Origin: Roseibium album
GTDB taxonomy: Bacteria > Pseudomonadota > Alphaproteobacteria > Rhizobiales > Stappiaceae
Reading direction: 5' to 3'
Assembly: GCF_001404515.1 (NCBI RefSeq)
Contig: NZ_CXWE01000004.1
Coordinates: 687,341-751,340, forward strand
Length of the DNA stretch: 64,000 bases
Shown: in pieces, positions 37,346 to 45,606 of the stretch
How the letters are laid out: the number at the start of each line of letters is the position of its first letter
Position numbering within the stretch: position 1 is the stretch's first letter
Made by a program: the position numbers and the translations under genes
Notes under the pieces: generated by a model
Database searches by the model: none
The model's input: only the letters and a program-made list of their open reading frames with translations
What the model was told of the DNA's origin: nothing

Positions 37346-38287
37346 TCAGTAAAGGACGTTCTGAACCTCTGGCTGGTCGATGTTTTCCTTTGTGGCCAAC
37401 ACGACGCCCGTATCGATGAATTCGGAGACGTTTTCGCCGTTCAGAAGTTTCATGATCGCCTGAACGCCCAATTCACCCATCTGGAACGAGCCCTGAACCG
37501 CAGTCCCCGCAAGTGTTCCGTCTCTCACGAAATCCTGAAGGTCGGCGTTCCCGTCGAACCCGAGGGCCGTGATGCTGCCGGCCTTGCCGGCTTGAACGAT
37601 TGCGCGTCCCATACCGATTGCTGTCGGCTCGTTGGCGCCGAAAATGCCCACCAGATCATCATTGGCCGCAAGCACATCCGTTGTCTGGTTGAGCGCGGTC
37701 GCCATTTGGGACTGCGAGTAGAACGGACCGACGATTTCAATATCGGACTTTTCGTTTATCCGCTTGACGAAACATCCCACACGACCGACTTCCGATCCGA
37801 CACCGGCAACATAGGACATGACGGCAACCTTGCCGGACGTACCGACTTCAGACAGCATCTTGTCGGCGACAAGCTGACCGGCCGCACAATTGTCGGTCGA
37901 CAGGAACGCCTGGAAAAATTCCTTGCCGTTTTCGGCAAGGCCGGAGTCGATGATGACAACTGGTATCTGAGCTTCAAACGCTTTCTTGACCGCCGGCACC
38001 AGTGCTTCGGGATCGGAAGGCGCAAGCACAATGCCCGAGACGCCGCGGTTGACGGCGTTTTCAACAAGGTTCACCTGATCTGCAATCGCAGATTCCGAAG
38101 CCGGCCCGTTGAAGGTCATGGAATGCGCTTCCTGGCCTTCGACCGCGGCGCTGGCGCCTTTGTTCACGTTTTGCCAGAAGTTGGAATTGGTCGTCTTCAC
38201 GATGACTGCAATCTCACCTGCATGTGCTGTGGCGGCTGTGAGCGCGAGCGCACTTGCCATTACCATGGTCGAAATCAGCTTCTTCAT
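37346..38287 (-). CDS. Sugar-type ABC transporter, periplasmic binding protein
   Basis: The 313-residue protein has a signal peptide (MKKLISTMVMASALALTAAT, cleaved after AHAG) and a type 1 periplasmic-binding fold: IAVIVKTTNSNFWQNVNKGA, IVLAPSDPEALVPAVK and FGANEPTAIGMGRAIVQAG. ATG 38287 has GGAG at good spacing. The frame stays open upstream across the permease gene, but that is chance. The binding protein is encoded second, after the permease, unlike in the fructose operon. The ligand is probably an aldonate or lactone, from the neighbouring enzymes. Confidence 0.88.
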   Translation of the reverse strand: MKKLISTMVMASALALTAATAHAGEIAVIVKTTNSNFWQNVNKGASAAVEGQEAHSMTFNGPASESAIADQVNLVENAVNRGVSGIVLAPSDPEALVPAVKKAFEAQIPVVIIDSGLAENGKEFFQAFLSTDNCAAGQLVADKMLSEVGTSGKVAVMSYVAGVGSEVGRVGCFVKRINEKSDIEIVGPFYSQSQMATALNQTTDVLAANDDLVGIFGANEPTAIGMGRAIVQAGKAGSITALGFDGNADLQDFVRDGTLAGTAVQGSFQMGELGVQAIMKLLNGENVSEFIDTGVVLATKENIDQPEVQNVLY

Positions 38288-38334
38288 GATGTTCTCCTCC
38301 GTTTGAAGACTTGCTGTGATAGCTATCCGGCTTG

Positions 38335-39357
38335 TCAGCGCCGGTTGCGGATCTGATCGATGTAGACCGCCACAATGACGATCACGCCGATCACGATTTG
38401 CTGGATGAATGCTGAAACGCCCGCCATGTTCAGCCCGTTGCGCAGAACGCCGATGATGAACGCACCAATCATGGTGCCGGAGATGTTTCCGACGCCGCCC
38501 ATGAGCGACGCGCCACCAATCACGGCGGCCGCGATCGCATCGAGCTCGTACATCACCCCTTCGTTGGGCTGCACCGTTACAAGCCTGGACATCAGGACGT
38601 TGCCCGCCAGACCGGCAAGGGCACCGGAAAGCGTGTAGGCAAAGATCTTGGTGCGGTCGACGAGCACGCCGGAAAGCCGCGCGGCCTCCTCGTTCGAGCC
38701 GGTCGCATAGATATGTCTGCCGATCTGGCGCCGGTTCAGAAGATAGGCAGCTGCGATCGCAACGGCTGCCAGCAGGATTGCCGGATAGGGAATTCCGGGA
38801 AAAACGACTTTCGGAAAGATGCCCCCCGTCTTTTCGACGATCCTGAACAGCGACCCGTTTCCCAGGATGCCGAAGGCCTCCCCCAGCCTGGAAATCGGAG
38901 CCGCACCGGTAAGCTGGAGCGCGACACCACGGGCAATCAGCATCATGCCCAGCGTCGCGACAAAAGGGGTGATCCGCATTTTGGTGACGACAAAACCATT
39001 GACGAGGCCGCATGCAGCACCGGCAACAATTCCAAGCGCCATCGCCGGGGCAGTCGGGACACCCGCCTTCACTGCAAGCCCTGTAACAACTCCGGACAGT
39101 GCCAGAACCGATCCGACACTGAGGTCGATACCGCCGGTAATGATGACCAGGGTCATGCCGATGCCCAGCAGACCGATCACCGAGGTCTGAAGCAGGACCG
39201 TCAGGCCGTTGTTGACCGTCAGGAAAGCGTCGTTGCCGAACGAGAATGCGATCACAAGCGCCACAAGCGTGAGCAAGGCCGACAGCTTGTGGAACGAGCC
39301 GGTTGAAAGCCTGAAACCCGTCGGCAACGGTAATGCCTCCCTTTCAAGATTCGCCAT
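38335..39357 (-). CDS. Sugar-type ABC transporter permease (RbsC family)
   Basis: The 340-residue protein has about eight to ten membrane helices. GIGMTLVIITGGIDLSVGSV (about residues 65-84) and the loop IYATGSNEEAARLSGV (about 217-232) define the RbsC family. It is the first gene of the leftward operon (permease, binding protein, ATPase, dehydrogenase) and diverges from the GntR gene over an AT-rich promoter. Confidence 0.92.
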   Translation of the reverse strand: MANLEREALPLPTGFRLSTGSFHKLSALLTLVALVIAFSFGNDAFLTVNNGLTVLLQTSVIGLLGIGMTLVIITGGIDLSVGSVLALSGVVTGLAVKAGVPTAPAMALGIVAGAACGLVNGFVVTKMRITPFVATLGMMLIARGVALQLTGAAPISRLGEAFGILGNGSLFRIVEKTGGIFPKVVFPGIPYPAILLAAVAIAAAYLLNRRQIGRHIYATGSNEEAARLSGVLVDRTKIFAYTLSGALAGLAGNVLMSRLVTVQPNEGVMYELDAIAAAVIGGASLMGGVGNISGTMIGAFIIGVLRNGLNMAGVSAFIQQIVIGVIVIVAVYIDQIRNRR

Positions 39358-39383
39358 GCATCCTCCCGGGCGAAAATGATTTT

Positions 39384-39402
39384 AATTATTAAATACAAAT
39401 TG
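39384..39402. promoter_or_regulatory. Possible second site for the hexonate GntR regulator
   Basis: On the minus strand this reads CAATTTGTATTTAATAATT, which resembles the CAATTGTTTTTTATTAA element 20 bp further along. It is close to the permease start, so it suits repression of the transporter. The match is imperfect. Confidence 0.35.
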
Positions 39403-39422
39403 GCAGCACTCATCTCCTTCGT

Positions 39423-39443
39423 CAATTGTTTTTTATTAAATTG
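39423..39443. promoter_or_regulatory. Candidate GntR operator with CAATT/AATTG ends
   Basis: The region carries AATTGTTTTTTATTAA (39424-39439) and ends in inverted CAATT (39423-39427) and AATTG (39439-39443). The same 16-mer occurs before the UxaB-like gene at 41583-41598. It lies in the divergent promoter of the transporter operon and the GntR gene. Confidence 0.65.
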
Positions 39444-39493
39444 TACAAAAAGTGGGAATTGTTATCCGAACTGAATATGCTAATTTCACGGGC

Positions 39494-40396
39494 ATGGCTC
39501 GAACTGACGACCGATTCCGAAGCGCTTACAATAAGTTGCTGGACATTTGCACCAACATGGAAGTTGGCGGACAATTGCCGGCGGAAGTCGTGTTGGCCGA
39601 GCGAATGGAGGTGAGCCGCACAATTGTACGCTCCGCTCTGCACAAGCTGGATGCCGAAAATCTAATTCTCTGGGAAGGCAGACGGAAAACGCTTGTGAAG
39701 CGGCCGGACAAACGGCACCGCCTGTCACAATCTGAAAGTCTGCCGACCGGAGAAGAGCTGGAAAGGCGGTTCCTGGAGTGGATCTTGCATTTTGATGTTC
39801 CTGCCGGAACATCCCTCAATATTGCGCAATTGTCGCGGCAATTCGGTGTTCCGGCCCACAGCCTGCAGGCGTTCCTGTCCGGATTGAGCCGCTTCGGTCT
39901 GGTTGAACGACGGGCGAAAGGCGGTTGGATCCTTTCAGGTTTTACGGCCGAGTTTGCTGTCGAATTGTCCGATTTCCGTCTTGTGCTGGAAATGAACGCC
40001 GTCCGGCACCTCTTGTCGCTGCCGGAGGACCATCAGATCTGGGGCAAATTGAAGGAAATAAGGAAAGAACATGAAGACCTTCGGCGGGATCTGAAGGATC
40101 GCTACCACGACTTTTCGACACTGGATGAAAAATTCCATACGACCATAAACAGTGTTGTAAAAAACAGATTTGTACTCGAAGCGCAGAAGCTGATCTCGCT
40201 CATATTTCACTATCACTACATGTGGGACAAACGCGACGAACAGGAACGCAACGCGGCAGCAATCGAAGAGCATCTCGATTGGATCGACGCCATGCTTGCG
40301 CAAGACAGGGCCAGGTCGGAGGAAGCCGCCCTCAATCACCTTCGTCGTTCCAAGGAAACACTGCTGGCATCCCTGAAGAACCACAAGCTTGGGTGA
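39494..40396 (+). CDS. GntR family regulator with two winged-helix segments
   Basis: From ATG 39494 the protein has 300 residues; a GTG at 39452 would add 14. Neither start has a clear ribosome site. The first winged helix (about residues 8-60) includes LPAEVVLAERMEVSRTIVRSAL; the second (about 75-135) includes NIAQLSRQFGVPAHSLQAFLSGL. A helical FCD-like ligand domain with FHTTINSVVKN follows. The extra winged helix makes it longer than usual FadR-type proteins. It sits between the transporter operon and the UxaB-like gene, and both carry its presumed 16-bp site. Confidence 0.82.
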   Translation: MARTDDRFRSAYNKLLDICTNMEVGGQLPAEVVLAERMEVSRTIVRSALHKLDAENLILWEGRRKTLVKRPDKRHRLSQSESLPTGEELERRFLEWILHFDVPAGTSLNIAQLSRQFGVPAHSLQAFLSGLSRFGLVERRAKGGWILSGFTAEFAVELSDFRLVLEMNAVRHLLSLPEDHQIWGKLKEIRKEHEDLRRDLKDRYHDFSTLDEKFHTTINSVVKNRFVLEAQKLISLIFHYHYMWDKRDEQERNAAAIEEHLDWIDAMLAQDRARSEEAALNHLRRSKETLLASLKNHKLG

Positions 40397-40451
40397 CGGC
40401 CTCGCAGCAGTCACAGGAACCTGGCGCCATGTTCATTGCGCGACAGAGACG

Positions 40452-41564
40452 CTACGAAGCCGTCTTTTCGACGATCGCTTCAAGGCGTGGTGCCGAGAAA
40501 TCCGGATTTTCTTGTCGTAACCAGGAAAGGAAGGATGCGATCCTGCGATTGACCTTGTCGCAATGGTTTTGTGCAATATCGGACAGCCTGTGGTCCAGAA
40601 ACGGGTTCCTGAACCGGTCGAGGGTGGTTTTCACATAGGCTTCAGCCTCCGCTTCCCTCGCATGTAATTGAAACCCGGGAATGACTTCGCGGGCATATAC
40701 GTCTTCCAGATCTGCAGCGACGGCCTGATCACCAAGCATATCGCGAACGAATTCGTGTTCCGGTACTTCATTGTTCATCCAACGGGACACGAGATAGGTA
40801 TGTCCAAGGTTGAGAATGAACAGCTTGAGCGTTTCAACCTGCTCCAGATCGGCAACCACACGAACGCTTGGGTGTGTGCATGGCAACACCAGTCCGGGCT
40901 GATCCTCGATCGCCCACAGCGCATAAGGTTCGGCAACAGCTCCCGCAGGCTCAAGGGGTTCGGAAACGATCCGGTCGACAAGTGAGTTGACCCAGATGAC
41001 ATCAGTATCCAGCCAACGCCGGAATTCGGCCGGGTAGCATTCTGCAATACCAATGACGAGTTCGCGCAGCACCGCGCCGTTTTGAGGGACAAGTTCAGTG
41101 GGCATGATCTGGATCGGCTCGCCGTGATTGCTGAACCGTCTGAAAAGCAGCCAGGTCAGCTTTGCCGGATAGGACATGTCCTGTGAATATTGCCTCTGAC
41201 TGTCGGCTTCGGAGGGCCTGAAACCGGCGTCCGCCGTGTTCGACAGGATTATGCGAGCCTCACCGGACACGATCTCGTTCACGATCTCCAGATCATGCGG
41301 CAAGGACAGCGCCCTGCTTACGCTGGATACGCGGATCTCGCGGTCGACAAGTTGTCCCTGATCCACTCCTCTGATTCTGATCTCGAAACCGTCCTTGGCC
41401 GCAAGCGCGGCAAGACGTCCGGAACGGCTCCTGTCACCACTGCTCTGGACAACGGTTATGGGTCCCAGTGCGTTGCCCCGTTGAAGCGCCTCCGACACGA
41501 AGAGATCGGCATGCGCCTGAAGGAAACGGCTTGTGCCGAATTGAACAAGCGGGGTTATGGACAT
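40452..41564 (-). CDS. Mannitol dehydrogenase family reductase (tagaturonate/fructuronate reductase-like)
   Basis: The 370-residue polyol-specific long-chain dehydrogenase begins VQFGTSRFLQAHADLFVSEA, as UxaB and UxuB do. It keeps the IMPTELVPQNGAVLRELV Asn region (about 150-170) and WVNSLVDRIV (about 190). The family reduces tagaturonate to altronate or fructuronate to mannonate. It is shorter than E. coli UxaB (over 480) but normal for the short alphaproteobacterial form. ATG 41564 follows CCGGAGG. With the zinc dehydrogenase it would epimerise a hexonate through a keto-acid. Confidence 0.82.
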   Translation of the reverse strand: MSITPLVQFGTSRFLQAHADLFVSEALQRGNALGPITVVQSSGDRSRSGRLAALAAKDGFEIRIRGVDQGQLVDREIRVSSVSRALSLPHDLEIVNEIVSGEARIILSNTADAGFRPSEADSQRQYSQDMSYPAKLTWLLFRRFSNHGEPIQIMPTELVPQNGAVLRELVIGIAECYPAEFRRWLDTDVIWVNSLVDRIVSEPLEPAGAVAEPYALWAIEDQPGLVLPCTHPSVRVVADLEQVETLKLFILNLGHTYLVSRWMNNEVPEHEFVRDMLGDQAVAADLEDVYAREVIPGFQLHAREAEAEAYVKTTLDRFRNPFLDHRLSDIAQNHCDKVNRRIASFLSWLRQENPDFSAPRLEAIVEKTAS

Positions 41565-41582
41565 CTCGCCTCCGGATTGGAA

Positions 41583-41598
41583 AATTGTTTTTTATTAA
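41583..41598. promoter_or_regulatory. Second copy of the AATTGTTTTTTATTAA element
   Basis: A 16-mer identical to 39424-39439, ending 19 bp upstream of the UxaB-like start codon (read leftward). It links this gene to the transporter operon as one regulon. Confidence 0.65.
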
Positions 41599-41796
41599 TT
41601 TAAACTGAATTGGTCAATTGAATTCACGCTTTCCGCAAATCCAGTCTCCAATGTCGCAAGTTTCGCCTGGGTCGGGTGCACTCACGCACATTTTGCAGGC
41701 ATCGTCACGGCACGAAATTACCTGTTGACTATTCAATGTTCAATTTGACTCGGACAATGAGCGCTTCATCTTAGTTAAAACTGGAAAAGATAATAG

Positions 41797-41812
41797 AAAA
41801 TCGATATTATTA
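41797..41812. promoter_or_regulatory. Candidate operator AAAATCGATATTATTA before the GntR/FadR gene
   Basis: The same 16-mer occurs at 52661-52676 and, reversed with one change, at 50699-50713. The dyad core is AANATCGATNTT. It overlaps a possible -10 box (TATTAT, 41805-41810) placed 17 bp after TGGAAA, only 6 bp before the start codon. Confidence 0.65.
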
Positions 41813-41815
41813 GAC

Positions 41816-42496
41816 ATGGCTATCAAAATGCATACGGATCCGGCGCAAGAGCCATCCGCGACACAGCGCGCATATCTTGCTATCCGGCGAATGATCCTGA
41901 TCGGTGATTTGCCACCAGGCGAAAAGCTGAAGATCGAAAAACTGCGTTCCATCCTCGAGATGGGAGGATCCCCGATCCGCGAAGCCCTGACGTTGCTTGT
42001 CTCCGACCTGCTTGTGGAACGCCTTGATCAACGGGGATTCCGGACCGCTGAAATCAGTCCGTCCAATTTTGCCGAGATCCTGAACCTGAGATGCCACCTG
42101 GAAGAAATGGCGCTCCGAGAGAGCCTTTCAAACGCTGACCACGCCTGGGAAGACAAGCTTGTCATCACCCATCACCGGATGATGCGCGAGCCCCGAACAA
42201 ACGTCGAACGCTTCGAGGAACTCCACAAGACCTTTCACATGAACCTTCTGAATGCCTGCCATTCACCGGTACTCCTGAAGTTCTGCAATCAGCTCTATGA
42301 TTTGAATATTCGCTACCGCTATCTGGCCGGCCGGGCAATCGACTATTCCAAACGCGATATCGGCAAGGAACATACCGATATCATGAATGCCGCGGTTGAC
42401 AGGGATGCGGACGCCGCTTGCCGGATGCTGCTTGACCATTACCGCAACACAGGCGCGTTCCTGGAAAAGCACTTTTCCACGGAAGCCGCCGAATAG
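41816..42496 (+). CDS. GntR/FadR family regulator (FCD domain) of the catabolic island
   Basis: The 226-residue protein has a winged helix (about residues 15-75: GEKLKIEKLRSILEMGGSPIREALTLL, LVERLDQRGFRTAEI) and an FCD ligand domain with the metal-type residues Asn/Arg in ILNLRCHLEEMAL, His in FEELHKTFHMNLL and His in KEHTDIMNA. FCD proteins sense organic acids. There is no ribosome site before ATG 41816, so the transcript may be leaderless. The operator over its promoter recurs at two promoters of the 44.7-53.8 kb island, which it probably controls along with itself. Confidence 0.88.
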   Translation: MAIKMHTDPAQEPSATQRAYLAIRRMILIGDLPPGEKLKIEKLRSILEMGGSPIREALTLLVSDLLVERLDQRGFRTAEISPSNFAEILNLRCHLEEMALRESLSNADHAWEDKLVITHHRMMREPRTNVERFEELHKTFHMNLLNACHSPVLLKFCNQLYDLNIRYRYLAGRAIDYSKRDIGKEHTDIMNAAVDRDADAACRMLLDHYRNTGAFLEKHFSTEAAE

Positions 42497-42687
42497 GTCA
42501 GACAGGTAGTACAGGGACCACATGCGTCTCGAAGCAATATAGTGCGACAGCGCCAATCCGGACTTTGATTGAAAGCGCAGAGAAGGTCGGCTTCGAGCCC
42601 TTCTCCCACGTCCACGAAACAAGACCGATGGCTGCTACGTAGCCGCGACGGAATGGTCTTTCTGGGATGATGGTCTGGTTGCCGCGA

Positions 42688-43551
42688 TCACTGATCCGCC
42701 ATGTGTTGAACCAGCGCGGTCAATTGCTTGTCGCCGAAACCTTCGTCCCAAGCAGCCTTAGTCCGCTTGTACATAAGCTGCATGAATTCTGCCGGGGCAT
42801 CCAGAGACTCAAAGGTTTTCAAGGCATCTTCTTGTGCCATAGCATAGACCTTCATTGATGCTTCTGCATTGTCATAGTCTTCGGCGGGAACAGTCCTGGC
42901 AAAGAGATTGTGATAGTCATTGACCAATTTGAGTGTTGCGGGAAGCTGGTCCGAAAAGACTTGCAGGGAAATACCTGCCTTTTGGCAGACAAGCGCGCCA
43001 AAGATCATTCCGAACATGAACCCTTGGCGCACGGTGAACAACCCGGCAAACAGCGCGGCAAGAGCAGATGGTCGCTCGCCGACATTGGCCGATTTTCCAC
43101 CTAAAACTCGAATGATGTCACCGTATCGTTCCCATGTACCGGCGTTCCCGACCGTCAGAATTGTTGTGTCCTCTTTGCCAACTCCGGACGGATAGGCATT
43201 GATCATGCCCAACATGTATTCGGCGCCCCTCTCGCCAAGAATCGAAACCAGCGCATCTGCATCGGATGTTTCGCCGGTGCTCATGTCGCAGATGGTCTTG
43301 CCCCCAAGGGAAGTGCTTAACTCTTCCACCAACGCCACTGTTTCCTTGTGACTCTTTATGCAGACAATTGCAAAGTTGCTAGCGCCGACAGCTTCGTCCG
43401 CCGAGGTGCAGACCTTTGCACCTGCATTGGCCAGCGCCTCCGACTTGCCGGGCGTACGGTTCCAGACGTGGACGTCGTAACCTGCCTCCAGCAGACATCG
43501 CGCCAGCGCAGACCCCATTGAGCCGAGATCCAGCACAGCAAGTTTCGTCAA
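42688..43551 (-). CDS. NAD-dependent beta-hydroxyacid dehydrogenase family protein
   Basis: The 287-residue protein has N-terminal Rossmann motif LAVLDLGSMGSALARCLL, VHVWNRTPGKSEAL, the substrate loop CDMSTGETSDADAL in place of the usual DxSTxxP, and a C-terminal all-helical domain. It belongs to the 3-hydroxyisobutyrate dehydrogenase/GLYR group. The usual catalytic Lys region reads FTVRQGFMFGM, without the canonical KxxxN, so it may be an imine-reductase-like member. TTG 43551 is chosen because GGAGGA lies just before it and the Rossmann strand follows. It diverges from the LysR gene, its likely regulator. Confidence 0.8.
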   Translation of the reverse strand: MTKLAVLDLGSMGSALARCLLEAGYDVHVWNRTPGKSEALANAGAKVCTSADEAVGASNFAIVCIKSHKETVALVEELSTSLGGKTICDMSTGETSDADALVSILGERGAEYMLGMINAYPSGVGKEDTTILTVGNAGTWERYGDIIRVLGGKSANVGERPSALAALFAGLFTVRQGFMFGMIFGALVCQKAGISLQVFSDQLPATLKLVNDYHNLFARTVPAEDYDNAEASMKVYAMAQEDALKTFESLDAPAEFMQLMYKRTKAAWDEGFGDKQLTALVQHMADQ

Positions 43552-43636
43552 TCTTTCCTCCATCAGCAGGTAACGGCTATACTGCCCAGCATGCAACGGA
43601 ACGGAGATTTTTCTTAGTTGTAAATTTTTCTTTGTT

Positions 43637-43651
43637 GTTAGATCATCTAAC
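43637..43651. promoter_or_regulatory. Palindrome GTTAGATCATCTAAC at the LysR start
   Basis: Two 7-bp arms, GTTAGAT and ATCTAAC, flank a single C. It ends two bases before the LysR start codon in the 102-bp divergent promoter. A candidate LysR autoregulatory site. Confidence 0.5.
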
Positions 43652-43653
43652 GT

Positions 43654-44571
43654 ATGGATTGGCATACGCTCCCCTCGCTGACGTCGCTCAGGGCTTTTGC
43701 CGCCGCCGCAGAGTATCGAAACCTGACAAAGGCTGCAGCAGCTTTGAATGTCACGCATTCCGCAATCAGCCAACAAATTCGCGGCCTTGAGCGGCGACTC
43801 GGAACCCGGCTTGTCACGCGCACCCAACACGGAATCTCATTGACCTCGCAGGGCGAACACCTTTCCAAAGGGGTGCTTGAGGCCTTTGCCGCAATGGCCG
43901 CCTTGACCGAAACTCTGTCAAATGCGGAAACGATGAGACCCATTCTGGTGTCCGCCACGCCGATGTTTGCCAGTGCCTTCCTGATGCCCCGCCTGTCTGG
44001 TTACATGGACAATAACCCAAATATCGAGCTAAGGATCGAGTCGACGATCGAGGCGGTTGACCTGAAGCCCGGAGGTGTTGATCTGGCGATCCGCTATGGA
44101 ACCGGGCATTGGCCCGGGCTTCAATCGCAGCTTTTGCTACCAGGCTGTTTGACGGTTGTCGCTGCAAGGGAGTTGATTGGTGATCGAACGTTCTCCGACC
44201 CCTCTGACCTTTTGGACTTTCCATTGCTGCAGGAGCATGCCTCGGTCGAGTTTGACTTGTGGCTGGAGAAAGTGGGCATCTCGCCGAGTGCAAAACGAAA
44301 GGTCATCCGATTACCGGGTAATATGCTGCTGGATGGCATTCGTAGGGGTGACGGTATTGGTGCGACGGTACCCGCATTCATTTCAGATGAACTGAAGTCT
44401 GGGAAACTCGTGGCATTGTTCGACGATCCCATTCCTGAAATCGGCTACTATCTGGCCACGCTCCCCGGGACGTGTCGACCGGCCTTGGTGCATTTCATGC
44501 GATGGCTTTCTCAGTCCACTACCGAATACGAGAAAACCCTGTACAGATGGAAGACGGCCCATTTGCTCTGA
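43654..44571 (+). CDS. LysR family regulator (GcvA-like)
   Basis: The 305-residue protein has an N-terminal winged helix (LPSLTSLRAFAAAAEYRNLTKAA, THSAISQQIRGLERRLG, about residues 5-50) and a two-lobed effector domain (about 90-295). No ribosome site precedes ATG 43654, but the N-terminus matches the family. It is divergent from the NAD-dependent dehydrogenase gene and probably controls it. Its 3' side is followed by 149 bp with two tandem copies of GGACAGGCC and no gene. Confidence 0.9.
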   Translation: MDWHTLPSLTSLRAFAAAAEYRNLTKAAAALNVTHSAISQQIRGLERRLGTRLVTRTQHGISLTSQGEHLSKGVLEAFAAMAALTETLSNAETMRPILVSATPMFASAFLMPRLSGYMDNNPNIELRIESTIEAVDLKPGGVDLAIRYGTGHWPGLQSQLLLPGCLTVVAARELIGDRTFSDPSDLLDFPLLQEHASVEFDLWLEKVGISPSAKRKVIRLPGNMLLDGIRRGDGIGATVPAFISDELKSGKLVALFDDPIPEIGYYLATLPGTCRPALVHFMRWLSQSTTEYEKTLYRWKTAHLL

Positions 44572-44720
44572 GCACAGCAAAACGGTCATTGGCCCAACGG
44601 CATAGTGCGCGTTACAGACCTTCAGACACATTTCGGCGAACGGCAGCCGTACGCAGCCCGGACAGGCCGGACAGGCCGGAATCCTCCAGCTTGTCTGATC
44701 TGTTCGCAAGCAGTTCCATG

Positions 44721-45596
44721 TCAGCTGTCTTCCCGCACAAGCACTAGATCGAAATCCGCCAAAAGATACGGCCCCTCCACTTTTCCGGAGAGTTCATATC
44801 CTTCTGCTGGAAACGAACCGGCTGGCTCTTCCACATATGTCATCACCAGATCCTCTCGAACGCCGAACACCGTATCCTCGTCGAGATAGGGATCGTCGTC
44901 CGGGAAGATTTCGGTCACCAGTGATTTGAAGCCCGGAGCCTTTACGATGTAGTGCAGGTGCGATGGACGCCACGGATGCCTTCCGCTGGCCCTGAGAATA
45001 TCGCCAACCGGACCGTCACCTGGAACCGTGTAACTGACCGGTTTGACTGTTGTGAAACCGTAGCGGCCATCTGCTCCTGTCGTTTGAATGCCATGGAACG
45101 AGTAAGTGTCCTGTTCCGGATCCTGACTGGAATAAAGGCCGTTGGGTGCAGTCTGCCAGATATCGAGCTCAGCCCCTTCGACAGGGGTGCCGTTTTCGTC
45201 CCTGATCGTGCCTGTCGCCAAAAGGACCTGCTCCTTGAAGTCCTTGCGCAAGTCACCCCCGAAAGCCAGCGGCGGCGACCCGGTGATGTGAAACGGCCCC
45301 AGGACACTGGAAGATGTGCCCTGCGGACTGGAATGAAGCATATCGACAAGGGATGAAAGGCCCAGAACGTCGGAAAGGAGCACAAACTCGTGCCGTTCCT
45401 TGTCCGATATGTTGCCTGCCCATTCCAGGAACTCGATACCTTTGCGCCACTCTTCGTGCGTCAGGTTCGTTTCTCTTGCAAAATCATGCAGGTGCGTGAC
45501 GAGGCCCTTCAGAATTTCCTTCAGTCGCGGGTCCGTGTCCGGACCGAAGTAACCCATGAAGACATCAGTTATGTTGTCTTTGGTGACATGACGCAT
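44721..45596 (-). CDS. Intradiol ring-cleavage dioxygenase (hydroxyquinol 1,2-dioxygenase-like)
   Basis: The 291-residue non-haem iron(III) dioxygenase has an N-terminal helical dioxygenase_N domain (about 1-100) and a catalytic beta-sandwich. The four iron ligands are visible: Tyr in PNGLYSSQDPEQ (about residue 159), Tyr in PVSYTVPGDGP (about 193), and two His in RPSHLHYIV (about 217-219). Such enzymes split catechols or hydroxyquinol between the two hydroxyls into muconates or maleylacetate. Last gene of the seven-gene operon, 10 bp after the TRAP permease. The specific ring substrate is not known. Confidence 0.9.
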   Translation of the reverse strand: MRHVTKDNITDVFMGYFGPDTDPRLKEILKGLVTHLHDFARETNLTHEEWRKGIEFLEWAGNISDKERHEFVLLSDVLGLSSLVDMLHSSPQGTSSSVLGPFHITGSPPLAFGGDLRKDFKEQVLLATGTIRDENGTPVEGAELDIWQTAPNGLYSSQDPEQDTYSFHGIQTTGADGRYGFTTVKPVSYTVPGDGPVGDILRASGRHPWRPSHLHYIVKAPGFKSLVTEIFPDDDPYLDEDTVFGVREDLVMTYVEEPAGSFPAEGYELSGKVEGPYLLADFDLVLVREDS

Positions 45597-45606
45597 GGAA
45601 CACCTT

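Noticed and set aside
38288..39013. Upstream extension of the hexonate binding-protein frame
   Set aside because: It lies inside the permease gene in another frame. The binding protein has its own signal peptide start and ribosome site at 38287.
44572..44720. Tandem GGACAGGCC repeats as a CRISPR-like or regulatory array
   Set aside because: There are only two adjacent 9-bp copies, with no spacers and no promoter position.
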